NCBI RefSeq assembly: GCF_029633865.1
Contig: NC_079215.1
Span: 52,945,985-53,009,984, forward strand
Source of the DNA: Lampris incognitus
Taxonomy: Eukaryota > Chordata > Actinopteri > Lampriformes > Lampridae
DNA: 64,000 bases
Reading direction: 5' to 3'
Each line of letters begins with the position of its first letter. The stretch's first letter is position 1. The position numbers and the translations under genes are program-made. The notes beneath the pieces were generated by a model. It saw nothing but the letters and a program-made list of their open reading frames with translations. It made no database searches and was not told where the DNA came from. Shown piece by piece: positions 45,938 through 57,589 of the stretch.

Positions 45938-47566
45938 CAGTGCATCCGGAAAGTATTCACACCCCTTCACTGTCCCCACATTTTGTTATGTTACAGCCTT
46001 ATTCCAAAGTGGATTAAATTCTTTTTTTTTCTCTCATCAATCTACACACAATACCCCATAATGACAGTGAAAAAGGTTTTGTCGAGATTTTTGCAAATTT
46101 ATTAAAAATAAAAAACTGAAATATTGCATGTACATAAATATTCACACCCTTTGCTATGACACTCAAAATTGAGCTCAGGTTCATCCTGTTTCCACTGATC
46201 ATCCTTGAGATGTTTCTACATTTTGATTGGAGTTCACCTGTAGTAAATGCAATTGATCGGACAGGATTTGGAAAGGCACACACGTCTATATAAGGTCCCA
46301 CTGTTGACGGTGCATGTCAGAGCAGAAACCAAGCCATAAAGTCAAAGGAATTGTCTGTGGACCTCAGACAGGATTGTATCGAGGCACAGATCTGGGGAAG
46401 GGTACAAAAAAATTTCTACAGCTTTGAAGGTCCCGAAGAGCACAGTGGTCTCCCATCATTCATAAATGGAAGAAGTTTGGATCCACCAGGACTCTTCCTA
46501 GAGCTGGCCACCCAGCCAAACTGAGCAATCGGGGGAGAAGGGCCTTGGTCAGGGAGTTGACCAAGAACCCGATTGTCACTCTGACAGCTCCAGCGTTCCT
46601 CTGTGGAGATGGGAGAATCTTCCAGAAGGACAACCATCTCTGCAGCACTCCACCAATCAGGCCTTTATGGTAGAGTGGCCAGACGGAAGCCTCTGCTCAG
46701 TAAAAGGCAGATGACAGCCCACTTGGAGTTTGCCAGAAATCACCTAAAGGACTCAGACCATGAGAAACAAGATTCTCTGGTCTGATTAAACCTAGATTGA
46801 ACTCTTTGGCCTGAATGCTAAACGTCACGTCTGCAGGAAACCAGGCACCTCTCATCACCTTGCTAATACCATCCCTACAGTGAAGCATGGTGGTGGCAGC
46901 ATCATGCTGTGGGGATGTTCTTCAGCGGCAGGAACTGGGAGACTAGTCCGGATCGAGGGAAAGATGAATGGAGCAAAGTACAGAGAGATCCTTGATGAAA
47001 ACCTGCTCCAGAGCGCTCAGGACCTCAGACTGGGGCGAAGGTTTACCTTTCAACACGACAATGACCCTAAACACACAGCCAAGACAACGAAGGAGTGGCT
47101 TCGGGACAAGTCTGTGAATGTCCTTGAGAGGCCAAGCCAGAGCCCAGACTTGAACCCCATTGAACATTTCTGGAAAGACCTGAAAATAGCTGTGCAGCGA
47201 CGCTCCCCATCTAACCTTACAGAGCTTGAGAGGATCTGCAGAGAAGAATGGGAGAAATACCCCAAATATAGGTGTGCCAAGCTTGTAGCTTCATACCCAA
47301 GAAGACTTGAGGCTGTAATCGCTGCCAAGGGTGCCTCAACCAAGTACTGAGTAAAGGGTGTGAATACTTATGTACATGCAATATTTCAGTTTTTTATTTT
47401 TAATAAATTTGCGAAAATTTCTACAAAACTTTTCGCTTTGTCATTATAGGGTATTGTATGTAGACTGATGAGAGAAAAAAATGAATTTAATCAATTTTGG
47501 AATAAGGCTGTAACATCACAAAATGTGGGGAAAGTGAAGGGGTGTGAATACTTTCCGGATGCACTG
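45938..47566 (+). mobile_element. Tc1-like transposon with IR/DR ends (copy 2), nested in a LINE
   Basis: 1629 bp with perfectly matching ends CAGTGCATCCGGAAAG and CTTTCCGGATGCACTG, flanked by TA (45936-45937 and 47567-47568). The same long inverted repeats with internal direct repeats are present as in copy 1 at 29451. Its insertion splits the reverse-transcriptase part of the LINE. Confidence 0.93.
46332..47350 (+). pseudogene. Tc1 transposase of copy 2, degenerate
   Basis: The position of the copy 1 start codon reads ATA, and small deletions and stops break the first half. The second half (46880-47350) is open and keeps [23 protein letters not shown] and [10 protein letters not shown], so the last two catalytic residues survive in DD34E spacing. 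At the position of copy 1's second TGA this copy has CGA. Confidence 0.85.
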
Positions 47567-49300
47567 TATGTCAAATACTAATCTGATGTTAGAGCTAATG
47601 TGACGCTTGGCCATTAAACCATTTTGGTTTTCACTTATTATCTCTTCTAGATTCTTTTTTAAAAGTTTAGCATGAACCTGCGATAAAATTTTATAGTCTG
47701 ATTTAAAAGTGAAATGGGACTCCAATTTTCAATTACTAAATGATCTTTATCTGGTTTAGGAATTGGTTATCAGACCTTGTTTCATGGTTGTTGTCATCTC
47801 CTTTCTAGCTATGCATTCTTTGAACATGAGTAATAAATTGTCCTTAATTAAATCCCAAAAACAAAGATAAAATTCTACTGAGAGACCATCATTTCAGGGT
47901 GATTTCCTTAATTTCATTGAGTGTACAGCTTCAGTGATTTGTGAACTTAAACGCTCACCTTCACAGATCTCTTTGATTTTTTTCAGAAATTGGGGGTAAA
48001 TTCTTTAACATGCTCCATAAATTTGTCATATTTTGATTGATTAAATTCGGATGTATATAATTTGCTATAAAAGGAGGTAATATAATTTGCAATATTATTG
48101 GGGTCTGAGCTAATGATACCATTTACATTAAGAGATGCGATATTATTTATTTTTTGTAAACCAAAAAAAGTAACTGGAATTTCCCCCCCCCTCTTCTAAC
48201 CACTTAGCTCCTTGACCTGATGAAGGCACCTTTTTTGAGTCTCGTATACATTCTATCAAGTTCTTCGCTGAGACTTTTAAGTGTTTTTAGTTCTTCAGAT
48301 AAATTGTGCTTAGAATTTAACAATTGTAGCTGGTTCATTAAGAGATCTTTGCTAGAGTTTAGTTTTTTTTATTTCTTTGCTACGTTTTATTCCAACTTCT
48401 CTAACTTTAAATTTAAAGAATTCCCATGTTTGAATTGGACTCATTTCTTTTTCATTTAAGATGTCTTTTGCAAGTAGTTTCACACTTAAAGTTTTTTATC
48501 ATCCAATAAATTGTGATTTAACTTCCAATATCCTCTGATGTTTGAGTTTTCTTTAGAGCGCTTTAATCTAAGCCTTATTATTTTATGATCAGACAGCGGC
48601 GCATGAGAATGAGAAACCTCTGAAATGAACTGTAATCCTTGTGATGATAATAACCATAAGTCAATTCTCGACTGATAGCATCTGCTAGAGTTGGTCCATG
48701 TATAATCTTTGACACCGGGGTTCATAAACCTCCAAGCATCTGAAAACAAGAGGTGATCACTTATAAATGACGTAAGCTTAAAACCCAATGACAACGGAAA
48801 ATCTGGGAGGCCATCTATCCATTTCATCATCTGGAGCGTCATTGAAGTCCCCTCCAATGATAAAAATAGGATCTTTGTGCTTTCCCATAAGGTCTGTCAG
48901 TTTTAAAGAGAGCTTAGAGAACGTGTCCTTTGTTTGAACTGGCCTATTTGGTCCCTAAACATTGGAAGTAATAAAGAAAAGATTGTCCACTTTTAAGACC
49001 AAAATAATCCACCGTCCTTCCTCCGAAATAACATACTCCAGTACATCGCCATTAAATCTATTTAGTAGCACTGCTCCACCAGCGGAATGATTTGAGCCAT
49101 GAGAAAAATACACTGTATCCCCCCCCCACTGGGATTTCCAAAAATTTTCATCACTACATGAATGAGTTTCTTGTAAGAAAACTAGATCTGCATTATAACG
49201 CCTACTAAAGAGAAAAACTCTATCTTTTTGTGCTATGATGTAATCCACTTACATTGATGGAACATAAATTTAACACACCAAACTTAATTCGTCATACTTT

Positions 49301-51236
49301 AAGAAAATAAACTAACAAAAGATTAGCTGATGTCTGAGAAAACAAAACAAAACTTCTTACTATGGTAGAAAGATAATGAAATAGGTACTTACCAACAGTA
49401 AACCTCAACTATAACTTTTAAGTACCAACCCACTCAATTGTGCATTTTAAACCATTTAGTATTATTAAAAGTCAATCCAACTGTGGCTTGTTTGCTGGAA
49501 CACTTGAGTGTTAAACTCAATGTTAACAGGTCACCATTTTCCCTTCAATATAAGCTTGTGCACCACAAAAACCAGCACGTTTTCCTTGCTTTCTGGCTGC
49601 TTCAATAAGTGGCCAGAGTTTGTTTCTTTCCATTTTTTCAGCCTGTGTGGGATTGCTAAGTGAAAACAGACAAATTGAGAACAATTTTAATGGAACATTG
49701 TAAGTACAGGTTTCCCAAAAATCTCCGGAGAAGTTTGTAAAGTAATTAATTGAAAGCGCTCTGAGTGGCTGTTGCAGTTAGAAATGCGCTATAAAAAATG
49801 CAACTTGATTGATTGATTGATCTTGGGCCCCATTGTTGACCAAATCGTTCAGAACAACAACAAAAAAAATCATTCAAAAACTGTTTCCTTTGTGTTCAGT
49901 TTGTGCTGTTAAAATAAACAATTGTGGTCTTTTAGTATTTCTGAAGTTAAACCTTTTGCCAAAGCAATGATGCCACCCTGCACCCTGTTGCTGTCCGGAT
50001 TGTCCTAAACCAGTGTCGTTTGTTTGTGCTCGGTTTGTGCACGCTTGTACCGTCAAAAGATACATTTGTGCTCTTTCAGTTCTTTACATATATGCCTAGC
50101 ACAATGCTTTTTAAATGTTTGACTTCATTTTGCACCCCGCTTTTGTCCAAATAGCAGAGATGGAGACTGGAGTCATTGTGTCTTGGAGTTGAGTCGACTT
50201 GAGGCACTGTTATGATGACTTGTGACTTGACTTGGCGATTATTTTTAATGTGTGTTTTTTTTTTTTGAGAGAGAGAGCGAACCGTGTATTTTTTTGCATT
50301 GATGTATTTGTTTTCTTTTAGTTTTCTGTAAAGATAATTCACAAAAGTTGAACATATTTTAGCGAGGCATAGTTGTATCCTTCCTTTAAACATTTTTACC
50401 TATTAAAACGGTTCTGCTTTTTGGCAGTAGGGGTCTTTAACCAGTTTATGTCTATTTTACATTGGAATGATTGCACGCGCTGACATGGACAAGTCAATGG
50501 GTGTGTTAAAGAGGCAGTAATTAAGACTATGCACTTTGTTGTACATAGTTTCATTTCAGTTGTCAAATTCTTTGAAACTGATGCCATAGTGCAATAAATA
50601 CATAATTCCTGCCTTTTGCCTTTTTAAGGGTGTCTTTTCTTCTTCAGTTAAACAGATATTCTGATGTATCCTAGATGATTGTCTTGCAATGTATCGAGTT
50701 TCACAGAATTGCTGTATTGCGATACTATCGGTATCGTGGTCAACGTATGTGATAGTATCATAGCATGAGTTACTCTGATTCCCACCCCTACTCCAGATGT
50801 ACGCGTTCAGAAAATACAGGAGTTGTGTTGGGTGAGCTTTTATTAGCTTGCATTCACTGTCCTTGGAAAACAATGAACTGATAACACAAAACAACATTTA
50901 AAAAAATGGCTGATGTTAGATAACATACTATGTATCTGCTACCTTTCTATTTGAATCTGTCTCTTACTGTGATGGTTTTGTTGTCGCTGAATGACAGATG
51001 TCAGAGTTCATGTAGAATTAAATATAGCACCTTTTGAAATGACACATACATGAATGCAATTATCATGGTGACAGTCTCTGTAAAAGGTTTAAACCAACTC
51101 ATTCATTTCATTTTTTACAAAAACCGCAAGTTATCAAATGTTCAAAATGATTGTACACAAAGACCTTAGGATGATTAATATTTTTACCAAAGATTCATCT
51201 TACTTTTGTGGCACGAACAATTTTATAATATCCCCC
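49301..51236. other. intergenic sequence with repeat fragments
   Basis: No gene was recognised. A short LINE tail (AAATGCGCTATAAAAAATGC then GATT repeats) is at about 49735-49822. A repetitive GACTTGTGACTTGACTTGGC motif is at about 50215-50236. A TATCGGTATCG-containing stretch at 50690-50790 resembles sequence upstream of the hAT fragments in copies A and B. Confidence 0.4.
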
Positions 51237-51272
51237 CCCCATTTCCATACTATGCATCCATGTTCCTACCTA

Positions 51273-51473
51273 GGAGTCCTTGCAGCTTCCATCCAGGCTG
51301 GTGCCACAGCTCAACGCAAGTGTCTTGTAAACTTGAATGATGTCTTATGCGATAACCACGCTACATGCCTGACCATCGATTGGCCGGCCCAGACAGGCCT
51401 TGACCTGTTCCAGCCTCTCACTGACAGACAAGTTAGTGTCCAGGAGGGTCCAGACTTGAAGTCAAACCTGTGA
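51273..51473 (+). CDS. possible coding exon, unrecognised
   Basis: After an acceptor-like TTCCTACCTAG (ends 51272) the frame GVLAASIQAGATAQRKCLVN onward is open for 66 codons, ending GPDLKSNL and TGA at 51471-51473. The base composition is more balanced than its surroundings. I recognise no family. The minus strand also has a partly open frame, so this may instead be a fragment of a repeat or non-coding transcript. Confidence 0.2.
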   Translation, partial: GVLAASIQAGATAQRKCLVNLNDVLCDNHATCLTIDWPAQTGLDLFQPLTDRQVSVQEGPDLKSNL

Positions 51474-51796
51474 GGTAACAGATAAGTTTGGGCAATAATT
51501 CAATATCATCATTTATCATCTTTTCATGGAATTATATCGGGATGAATTTTGGATGTTGTCATACTGTAATATATTTTGTTTCTAATGACAAAAAGATTCT
51601 ATTGCCTAACGTTTCATACAAATTAGGTGTGGAATAATTGGGAGGGCATTATTTGAAAACTATTTTTGTTTTAATATACTTTACATTACCAGACAATTAA
51701 ATAGGTGAAACTGAGCTGCGTTCTTGAACATAATTTTTCTGCATGTTACCAAATATTGCGATATTCAACAATAATGTGTAAAATTCAACATGATTA

Positions 51797-53687
51797 CAGT
51801 GGTGCCAACTGTTCGGCTGCCCCGTAGTAGCTACGGGTGTGACCCTCTGCTACGGTACTACGAGAAAGGTCATAAATGCTACGTTTTTTTTTCCTGGACC
51901 CCCAGCAGTATCTACCAGTCCGATGGCAGAGTTTCACTTGGGCATCCAATGAGAAGCCGAAATAACGTAACTAATTAAACACGGCCACAAGAGTTCAATA
52001 ACAGCTGCAACGTAAGCGGTCTTTTTCTCTGTAGTAAGAAGAACCTGTTTGAGTCTATCAAGAATAATTAAATGCAGTGGCAATGGCGTCTACCTCAGAG
52101 AAAGTTGAGACTTGCAGCCAAAAGTTTAGAGATAATTCTAAACTATTTTTGTTTATCAAGCCAAGTAAACTGTGATTTTTATGCATATTGTGAGTATGCG
52201 ACATGTCCATTAAACATTGGTGGGTTGAACGATTTAAAAGAGCACAATAAAACCATCAAACATGGCAGATATGCGAAGGTTGTCAGAGATAACAAATCAG
52301 TTGACCTATTTTTTGCTGATTGAAGTGAGTGGAATTATCAACGCAGAGACGTTATTTTACATCTTTATTATAGAGCACATTGCCGTTTCAGATCACATAG
52401 GTCACCTTGTTAAAGCTGCAATTCCGGACAGCAAAATCGCCTCAGTATGCGTGGCAAGAACCAAGACAACTGCTATTACAGAAATCTTTGCAGCTACGTT
52501 GACGGCTGACTTGGCCACGATGTTAAAAGTCCGCTTTTTCTCACTTGCGACTGACGGCAGGAATGATAAAGACACACAACTATATCCAGTTGTTGTATGC
52601 TATTTTAATGAAGAAGTAAGAAGGGTTGTGACTCAACTTCTTGCATTACCTGCATGTGAAGAGAGCCAGTCAACAGTCCTGTTAAAATGTTTTACCTAAG
52701 TCACGTGAGTGAAGGTAGTTAGTTGTGTTGCTGATTAAATGGAGTACACTCCAAGTAGAGCTTCGCCTGTCTTGTCTTATTCTCAACATAACGGGGATAT
52801 TTCAAAATGCATGTGGTCTACTCCTATGTAAGTTTCTCCACATGCAGTAACCATGTAATTCCAGTAGAGGGAAGAAGGGTGAAACTGAAGTAGGATTAGA
52901 TGTCATACATTTTTAACTATGGTGGGTGGTCTTTATTTATTTACTTTATTTTTTAATATGAAAAATTCTACAGGTCATGGAGCACCTGTTAAGATAGACG
53001 TCATCATGAACACCAGTACACGTACCAAGATATTTAAATGACAAAACAATATATATACCCCACCCCTTCCCAATGAGCTTACAAGATTTCCATTTTCATT
53101 TAAAAATTTAACTTTAGAATGCAATTCACTTGTGATTCTATGCTTATATAAGTACACATATCATATCATGAAATATTAAGTGTTTATAGACTCGTTTATA
53201 CAGTTTAACGCATTTTTAATTATGAAAACACTCGGTCAAGCAGGTGGTTTTAATGTTGTGCCTGATCGGTGTAAATACTGATCTAATGTCATCTAAGTCT
53301 ACGGAGATTTCCCTATGTTGAAGTGATGGTTAACCCACCCTAAAATAATGCTAGCTTCTCTCTTACCTTGGGAAATTGTCTAATGGCATCCAATTTAAAG
53401 GAACAGTGCTGTGCTTTTTAAAGCCTAAAAGTGGAGCAAATATACGATAATTTAACATACAGTACTTGATGTAGTAGTTCTAGCCTAATTCGCCGTCTGT
53501 TGTTTGACCGTTTCAAATACACGTGAAATGATTAACGATAAATCAGCGATGATACATTTAGAATGGTCTGAGGTACTTTTTTCGAGTTCACCTCGCTACC
53601 GATGACCATGTTCTGGTTTTTATAGGCAAATTCTGGTTTTTTACACTTGCTGTTCTGGTTTTCAACTTTTCAATGTTGGCACCTCTG
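51797..53687 (+). mobile_element. degenerate hAT transposon
   Basis: The ends are CAGTGGTGCCAAC (51797) and GTTGGCACCTCTG (to 53687), 12 of 13 positions matching inversely. Flanks ATGATTA and ATGATCA suggest a worn target duplication. Inside is a broken transposase (52070-52699). Near 53240-53276, GGTGGTTTTAATGTTGTG resembles a Tc1-type terminal repeat, probably a separate nested remnant. Confidence 0.7.
52072..52699 (+). pseudogene. hAT transposase with BED-type finger, broken
   Basis: Frame 52072-52323 contains a BED-like finger (CDFYAYCEYATCPLNIGG ... H ... KH). A second, overlapping frame, 52262-52699, continues with hAT catalytic-region phrases: IAVSDHIGHLVKAAIPDSKI, ARTKTTAITEIFA and FSLATDGRNDKDTQLYPV, which includes the DG of the first catalytic aspartate. 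The frame change and the missing C-terminus (RNase H end and dimerisation region) show it is inactive. Confidence 0.7.
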
Positions 53688-54174
53688 ATGATCATGATAA
53701 TATTTTCAACATACTTAGCACACAAATTCGAACCACATGTTGTGTGTGCGTGTGCGTGTTCAGCTGTAATTGTGAGGACCAATTGTGTGAGTTTTTAACC
53801 ATAAGAGAGTACATTTTTGCCAGCCCTCACAACTGCAATGGTTTATTTCAGGGTTAGAATTTGGGTTTTAAAGTTTGGATAAGTATTAATATTATCTTAT
53901 GGTTAGGCATGTGTTAAGTGTTAAGGTTAGGCATGCAGTTCTGGTGATTAGAGTTGGGGCTAGGGGGACGGACGAATGTAGTCAATGAGGGTCCTCACAA
54001 CTATAGAAAAATAAGTGTGTTTGTGTGTGTGTTTGTGTGTGTGTGTGCGTGCGCGCATGACTGCTCTGTTCATGTTTCAGGGATATGTAGTACACGTCTC
54101 TTCACTGCTCCTGGAAAGCCATCATCCCTGCAGAGCCTCTGGCCAGCCGTTGATGCTGCACATATAACAAGTGA
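53688..54174. other. intergenic, (GT)n microsatellite
   Basis: Holds a degenerate TAAGGTTAGG-type stretch (53880-53940) and a GT microsatellite at 54016-54055. No gene was seen. Confidence 0.5.
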
Positions 54175-54477
54175 GGTTTTTTTGGGGGGGTGGGGGTGGA
54201 TTTTTCTCCCTATTTGTATCCAGCCAATTACCCAACTCTTCCGAGCTGTTCCGGTCTCTGCTCCACCCCCTTTGCCAATCCGGGGAGGGCTGCAGACAAC
54301 CACATGCCTCCTCTGATACATGTGGAATCGCCAGCTGCTTCTACTCGCCTGACAGTGAGGAGTTACGCCAGGAGGACGTAGCAACGCGTGGGAGGTCACG
54401 CTGTTCCCCCCAGTTCCCCCTCTCCCCGAACAGGTGCCCCGACCAGTCAGAGGAGGCACAAGTGCAGTGACCAGGAC
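54175..54477 (-). repeat. tRNA-derived SINE (family 1), headless
   Basis: Minus-strand copy of the family 1 body (GGCGATTCCACATGTATCAG) with an A/T-rich tail toward 54185. It stops at CTGGTCACTGCACTTG and lacks the tRNA head with A and B boxes, so it is 5'-truncated. Confidence 0.75.
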
Positions 54478-54591
54478 TAAGGTTATAATAGTTTTTAATT
54501 TTTATATTAGTTTTTATTTTGTTTTGACTTCTGATCTCAATTTCAGTTTAGTTTTAATTAGTTTTTAAAGCGGGTTTGCTAATTTAGTTTA

Positions 54592-55657
54592 GGCTGTGTT
54601 CACACCTAGCGTCTTTTTTAAATTAAAGACGCCGGCCAGAGTGTTTTTTTTTTAGGTAGAAAAAATGCTAGCAGTGTTTGTTCCAAAGAAGCAGCCGAGG
54701 GCGTCTTTTGTTGCCATAACAACAGCTGCAACAGTTTCGTGATACAAAATGTCAAGAAAGTGACAACTGGCTCTACCTCTGGCCTTTGAAGCTGAAAGAG
54801 AGGATGTCAGTTTCCCCCAACGTTTGTGGGTGCATGACATTGTACGGGGAAGGGCGCAGTATGGTGCTTACCATAATTTAGTGCGGGAGCTCTGTTTGGA
54901 TGAATTGTGGTTCACTGCATGCTTCAGACTGAACAAGTCAGTTTACGTTTCAGACCTCCCTCAGAGCCACTTCTTGTGTCTTTCACCTCTCTTTTCCCTC
55001 TTATACTTGTCACGCAGATATTTCCATTTGCCACGACAATCACTGCCTGCGTGACACAACATGGTAATTACGTGAGACTTTGATACATTTATCTGTGGTG
55101 AGACACCATTTGAGTACATATAGTGTTACATTGTAGCGATTTAGCTGGCTACAGTTGTTGCGGAGCTAGCAAGCTAGTTTTGCTAACGTCAAGCAGTAAC
55201 GTTAAACACAAAACACCAGAAACTCCTAGGATCCATCCAATTTGATTCCAAACGGCATCTCTATGATGACTGTTATGGTATAAGTTAACTGACATGTCGT
55301 ATAGTTCACTGTGCTCGGAAATAAGCACGATTAATCTCTCCACCGGTATCTTTACCTTGGCCATTTTTTGGTCATTGGTATAGTTGTTAAGGGAAACGAC
55401 TTGTCTCTTTAATCTGCTTGTGATTGGTCAGCTGTCAAAAAAGCGCTTGACATAGGGCATTTTTTTCCTGAGAAGTTGAACTTTTTTTCAACTAAAAAAA
55501 CGCCCCCCGCTGCAGAAAAAGACGCCTCTGACAGCATTAAAAAAAACAAACAAAAAAAACGCTCAGGACGTTTTTGCAAACACGGTCTACTCCATAGGAT
55601 TATTATGTAGCACAGACGCTAGCAGCTTCAAAAAAGACGTTACGTGTGAACACGGCC
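54592..55657 (+). mobile_element. PIF/Harbinger-type transposon derivative
   Basis: Inverted ends GGCTGTGTTCACAC and GTGTGAACACGGCC are flanked by TTA at 54589-54591 and 55658-55660, the 3-bp target duplication typical of this superfamily. At 1066 bp it is too short for both normal genes. It retains a fragment of transposase (54775-54960). It is inserted in an A/T-rich TTTAGTTTTTA repeat that continues on both sides. Confidence 0.85.
54775..54990 (+). pseudogene. Harbinger transposase N-terminal fragment
   Basis: The frame reads FEAEREDVSFPQRLWVHDIV and then RGRAQYGAYHNLVREL and CLDELWFTACFRLNKS, the conserved WVxxI...R...GxYHxLVxEL...D..F..YFR block at the start of HARBI1-like nucleases. 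The catalytic DDE domain is absent. The remnant ends in unrelated sequence. Confidence 0.7.
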
Positions 55658-55935
55658 TTAGTTTTTATTTTTTGAAAATGCTTTGTTTTAGTTTAGTTTT
55701 TATTAGTTTTTTTGTGGGGGTGTGTGTAAGGGGTAAGATTGAAAAAGGTTCGAAAAAGTATTGTGTGATACAAACTCAGCAAAACATACCATTTTAAAAA
55801 ATTATTGACTTAGGACAGACAAACAACCATCCACAGAAGACAGCTTAGTCAAACAGACTACACAAGATGTAGCCCAAAGTGCTCTATCTGAGAAACAAAA
55901 CATGAAAAAAATATAACAAACCCAATAAACTAGAG

Positions 55936-56205
55936 CAGTGGTTCTCAAAATGGGGTCTGGGGTCCTTGAGGGGGTTCCCAGCAAAAAGGGGAAATCATTT
56001 ATTTTCAGTATAATTCCATCCACAAGTAACACAACATAAAGTATGACTATTTTAGTCATGGGATTCATACACTTTCTGTAATAAAACATCGAAAAGCAAA
56101 AATTTTATCAGATGAGGACCCTGGGACAAACTCTTAGCAAATGAGGGTCCATGGACTAATTTGTGTCAGTTTAGGGGTCCTTGACGTGAAAGTTGAGAAC
56201 CACTG
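55936..56205. mobile_element. short hAT MITE, copy 1
   Basis: Begins CAGTGGTTCTCAAAATGG and ends GTTGAGAACCACTG. Flanked by AACTAGAG and AACTAAAG, an 8-bp target duplication with one change. Confidence 0.85.
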
Positions 56206-56823
56206 AACTAAAGGTTTGATTCATTGAGATAAACCAACTCAAAATGAACTTAATAATAAGTTAATATTAATACAGTGAATATTTTAACAATAGAAAACCG
56301 TTCTTAAGGTGAGTAAACTGTAACATAAACTGTCCACCCCATACTTCCACTTCCCCACTTATTGTGAGTAGTGTACTCTGTGCTTTGCTGCAAACTAATT
56401 TCTCTATTAGACACAACAAAGGCATGAACTTGAAGGCTAACTTAACTGAAGGCCAAAATGTCACAAGATCTTCATTGTCACTGAACAGATCACAGAAAAA
56501 AAAATCGAGATTATTCTGTGTGCATTCCCTGCTGTTGGAGTGACTTTCTCCTCCTATTCCTGAGCTAAGAAACCACATGAAAAATAATTACTTGAGGAAA
56601 CCCCTTCTACTTTTGTTTAGAGAGATGAATGCACTTCAGTCGAGCAACAATTTCTTGTTGATCTTGAGGAAAAGGCGTTGCTCCAGAGATGAGGTTGTTC
56701 TGTTTCTCAGTCCAGGTGACAGCAGTCCACACGCAACTTATTCAAACAGACTACACAAGGTGCAACCTATAGTGCTCAGTCTGAGGAGGAAAAAAAAAAT
56801 GAAACAAGCCCAATAAACTAGAG

Positions 56824-57052
56824 CAGTGGTTCTCAAAGTGGGGTATGGGGTCCTTGAGGGTCCCCAGCAAAAAGGGAATAATAATTTATTTTCATTATAA
56901 TTCAAACTACAAGTACACCTATTTTAGTCATGGGTTTCATACACCTTCTGTAGTAAAACATCTGAAAGCAAAAATCTTATCAGATGGGGCTCCAGGGACA
57001 AACTTTTTGTCAGTTTAGGGGTCCTTGACATGAAAACGTTTGAGAACCACTG
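56824..57052. mobile_element. short hAT MITE, copy 2
   Basis: Begins CAGTGGTTCTCAAAGTGG and ends TTTGAGAACCACTG, flanked by AACTAGAG and AACCAGAG. It shares its insertion site with copy 1, so it arose by duplication of the surrounding DNA and not by a second transposition. Confidence 0.85.
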
Positions 57053-57589
57053 AACCAGAGGTTTGTTTCATTGAGATAAATCAACTCAAAATTACCTTAA
57101 TAATATTAAGTTAACATTAATACAGTGAATATTTTAACAATAGAAAACCTTTCTTAAGGTCACTAAACTGTAACAGATAAAATGTCCACCCCATACCTCC
57201 ACTTCCCCACTTACTCAAATTTTATGCGCTGTTGCTCAGTTTAATGCGTCTTGTTTGTTTCTGTGTATTTTCTTTATTGAGAGTAGTGCACTCTATGCTT
57301 TGCTGCACACTAATTTATCTATTAGACACAACAAAGGCTTGAACTTGAAGGCTAAATGAACTGAAGGTCAAAATGTCACAAGATATTCATTGTCACTGAA
57401 CCGATCACAAAAAAAAAGCTGGAGGTTTTATTTTTGTTTTGTTTTGGTTTTTTTTAAGACTATTATGCTGTGCATGTGCTGCTATTCCCTGTTATTGGAG
57501 TGAGTTTCTCCTCCTATCCTTGAGCTAAAAAACCACATGAAAAATAATTACTTGAGGAAACACCTACTTTTAGAGAGATGGGTGCACTT

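Larger units (their letters stand above)
43980..49300 (-). mobile_element. decayed L1/Tx1-like LINE, split by a Tc1 element
   Basis: On the minus strand, pieces of one ORF2 run in order. Near 49290-48955 is the endonuclease start (FGVLNLCSINVSG, ADLVFLQETHS, FWKSQWGGD). The 48857-48486 piece is the endonuclease end (DAWRFMNPGVKDYTW, SRIDLWLLS, APLSDHK). Near 47725-47580 is the early reverse transcriptase (SDYKILSQVHAKLLKKNL, GLMAKRHIS). Near 45900-45575 are motif A (VFLDFYKAFD) and motif C (LADDTVLFL), and 45195-43996 holds the C-terminal part. The Tc1 at 45938-47566 separates the RLVFDI and FLDFYKAFD segments. Stops and frameshifts in every segment make it inactive. Confidence 0.85.

Noticed and set aside
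52262-52699. Domesticated hAT host gene
   Set aside because: The frame changes relative to its BED finger, the C-terminus is missing, and hAT ends surround it. It looks like a dead transposon.
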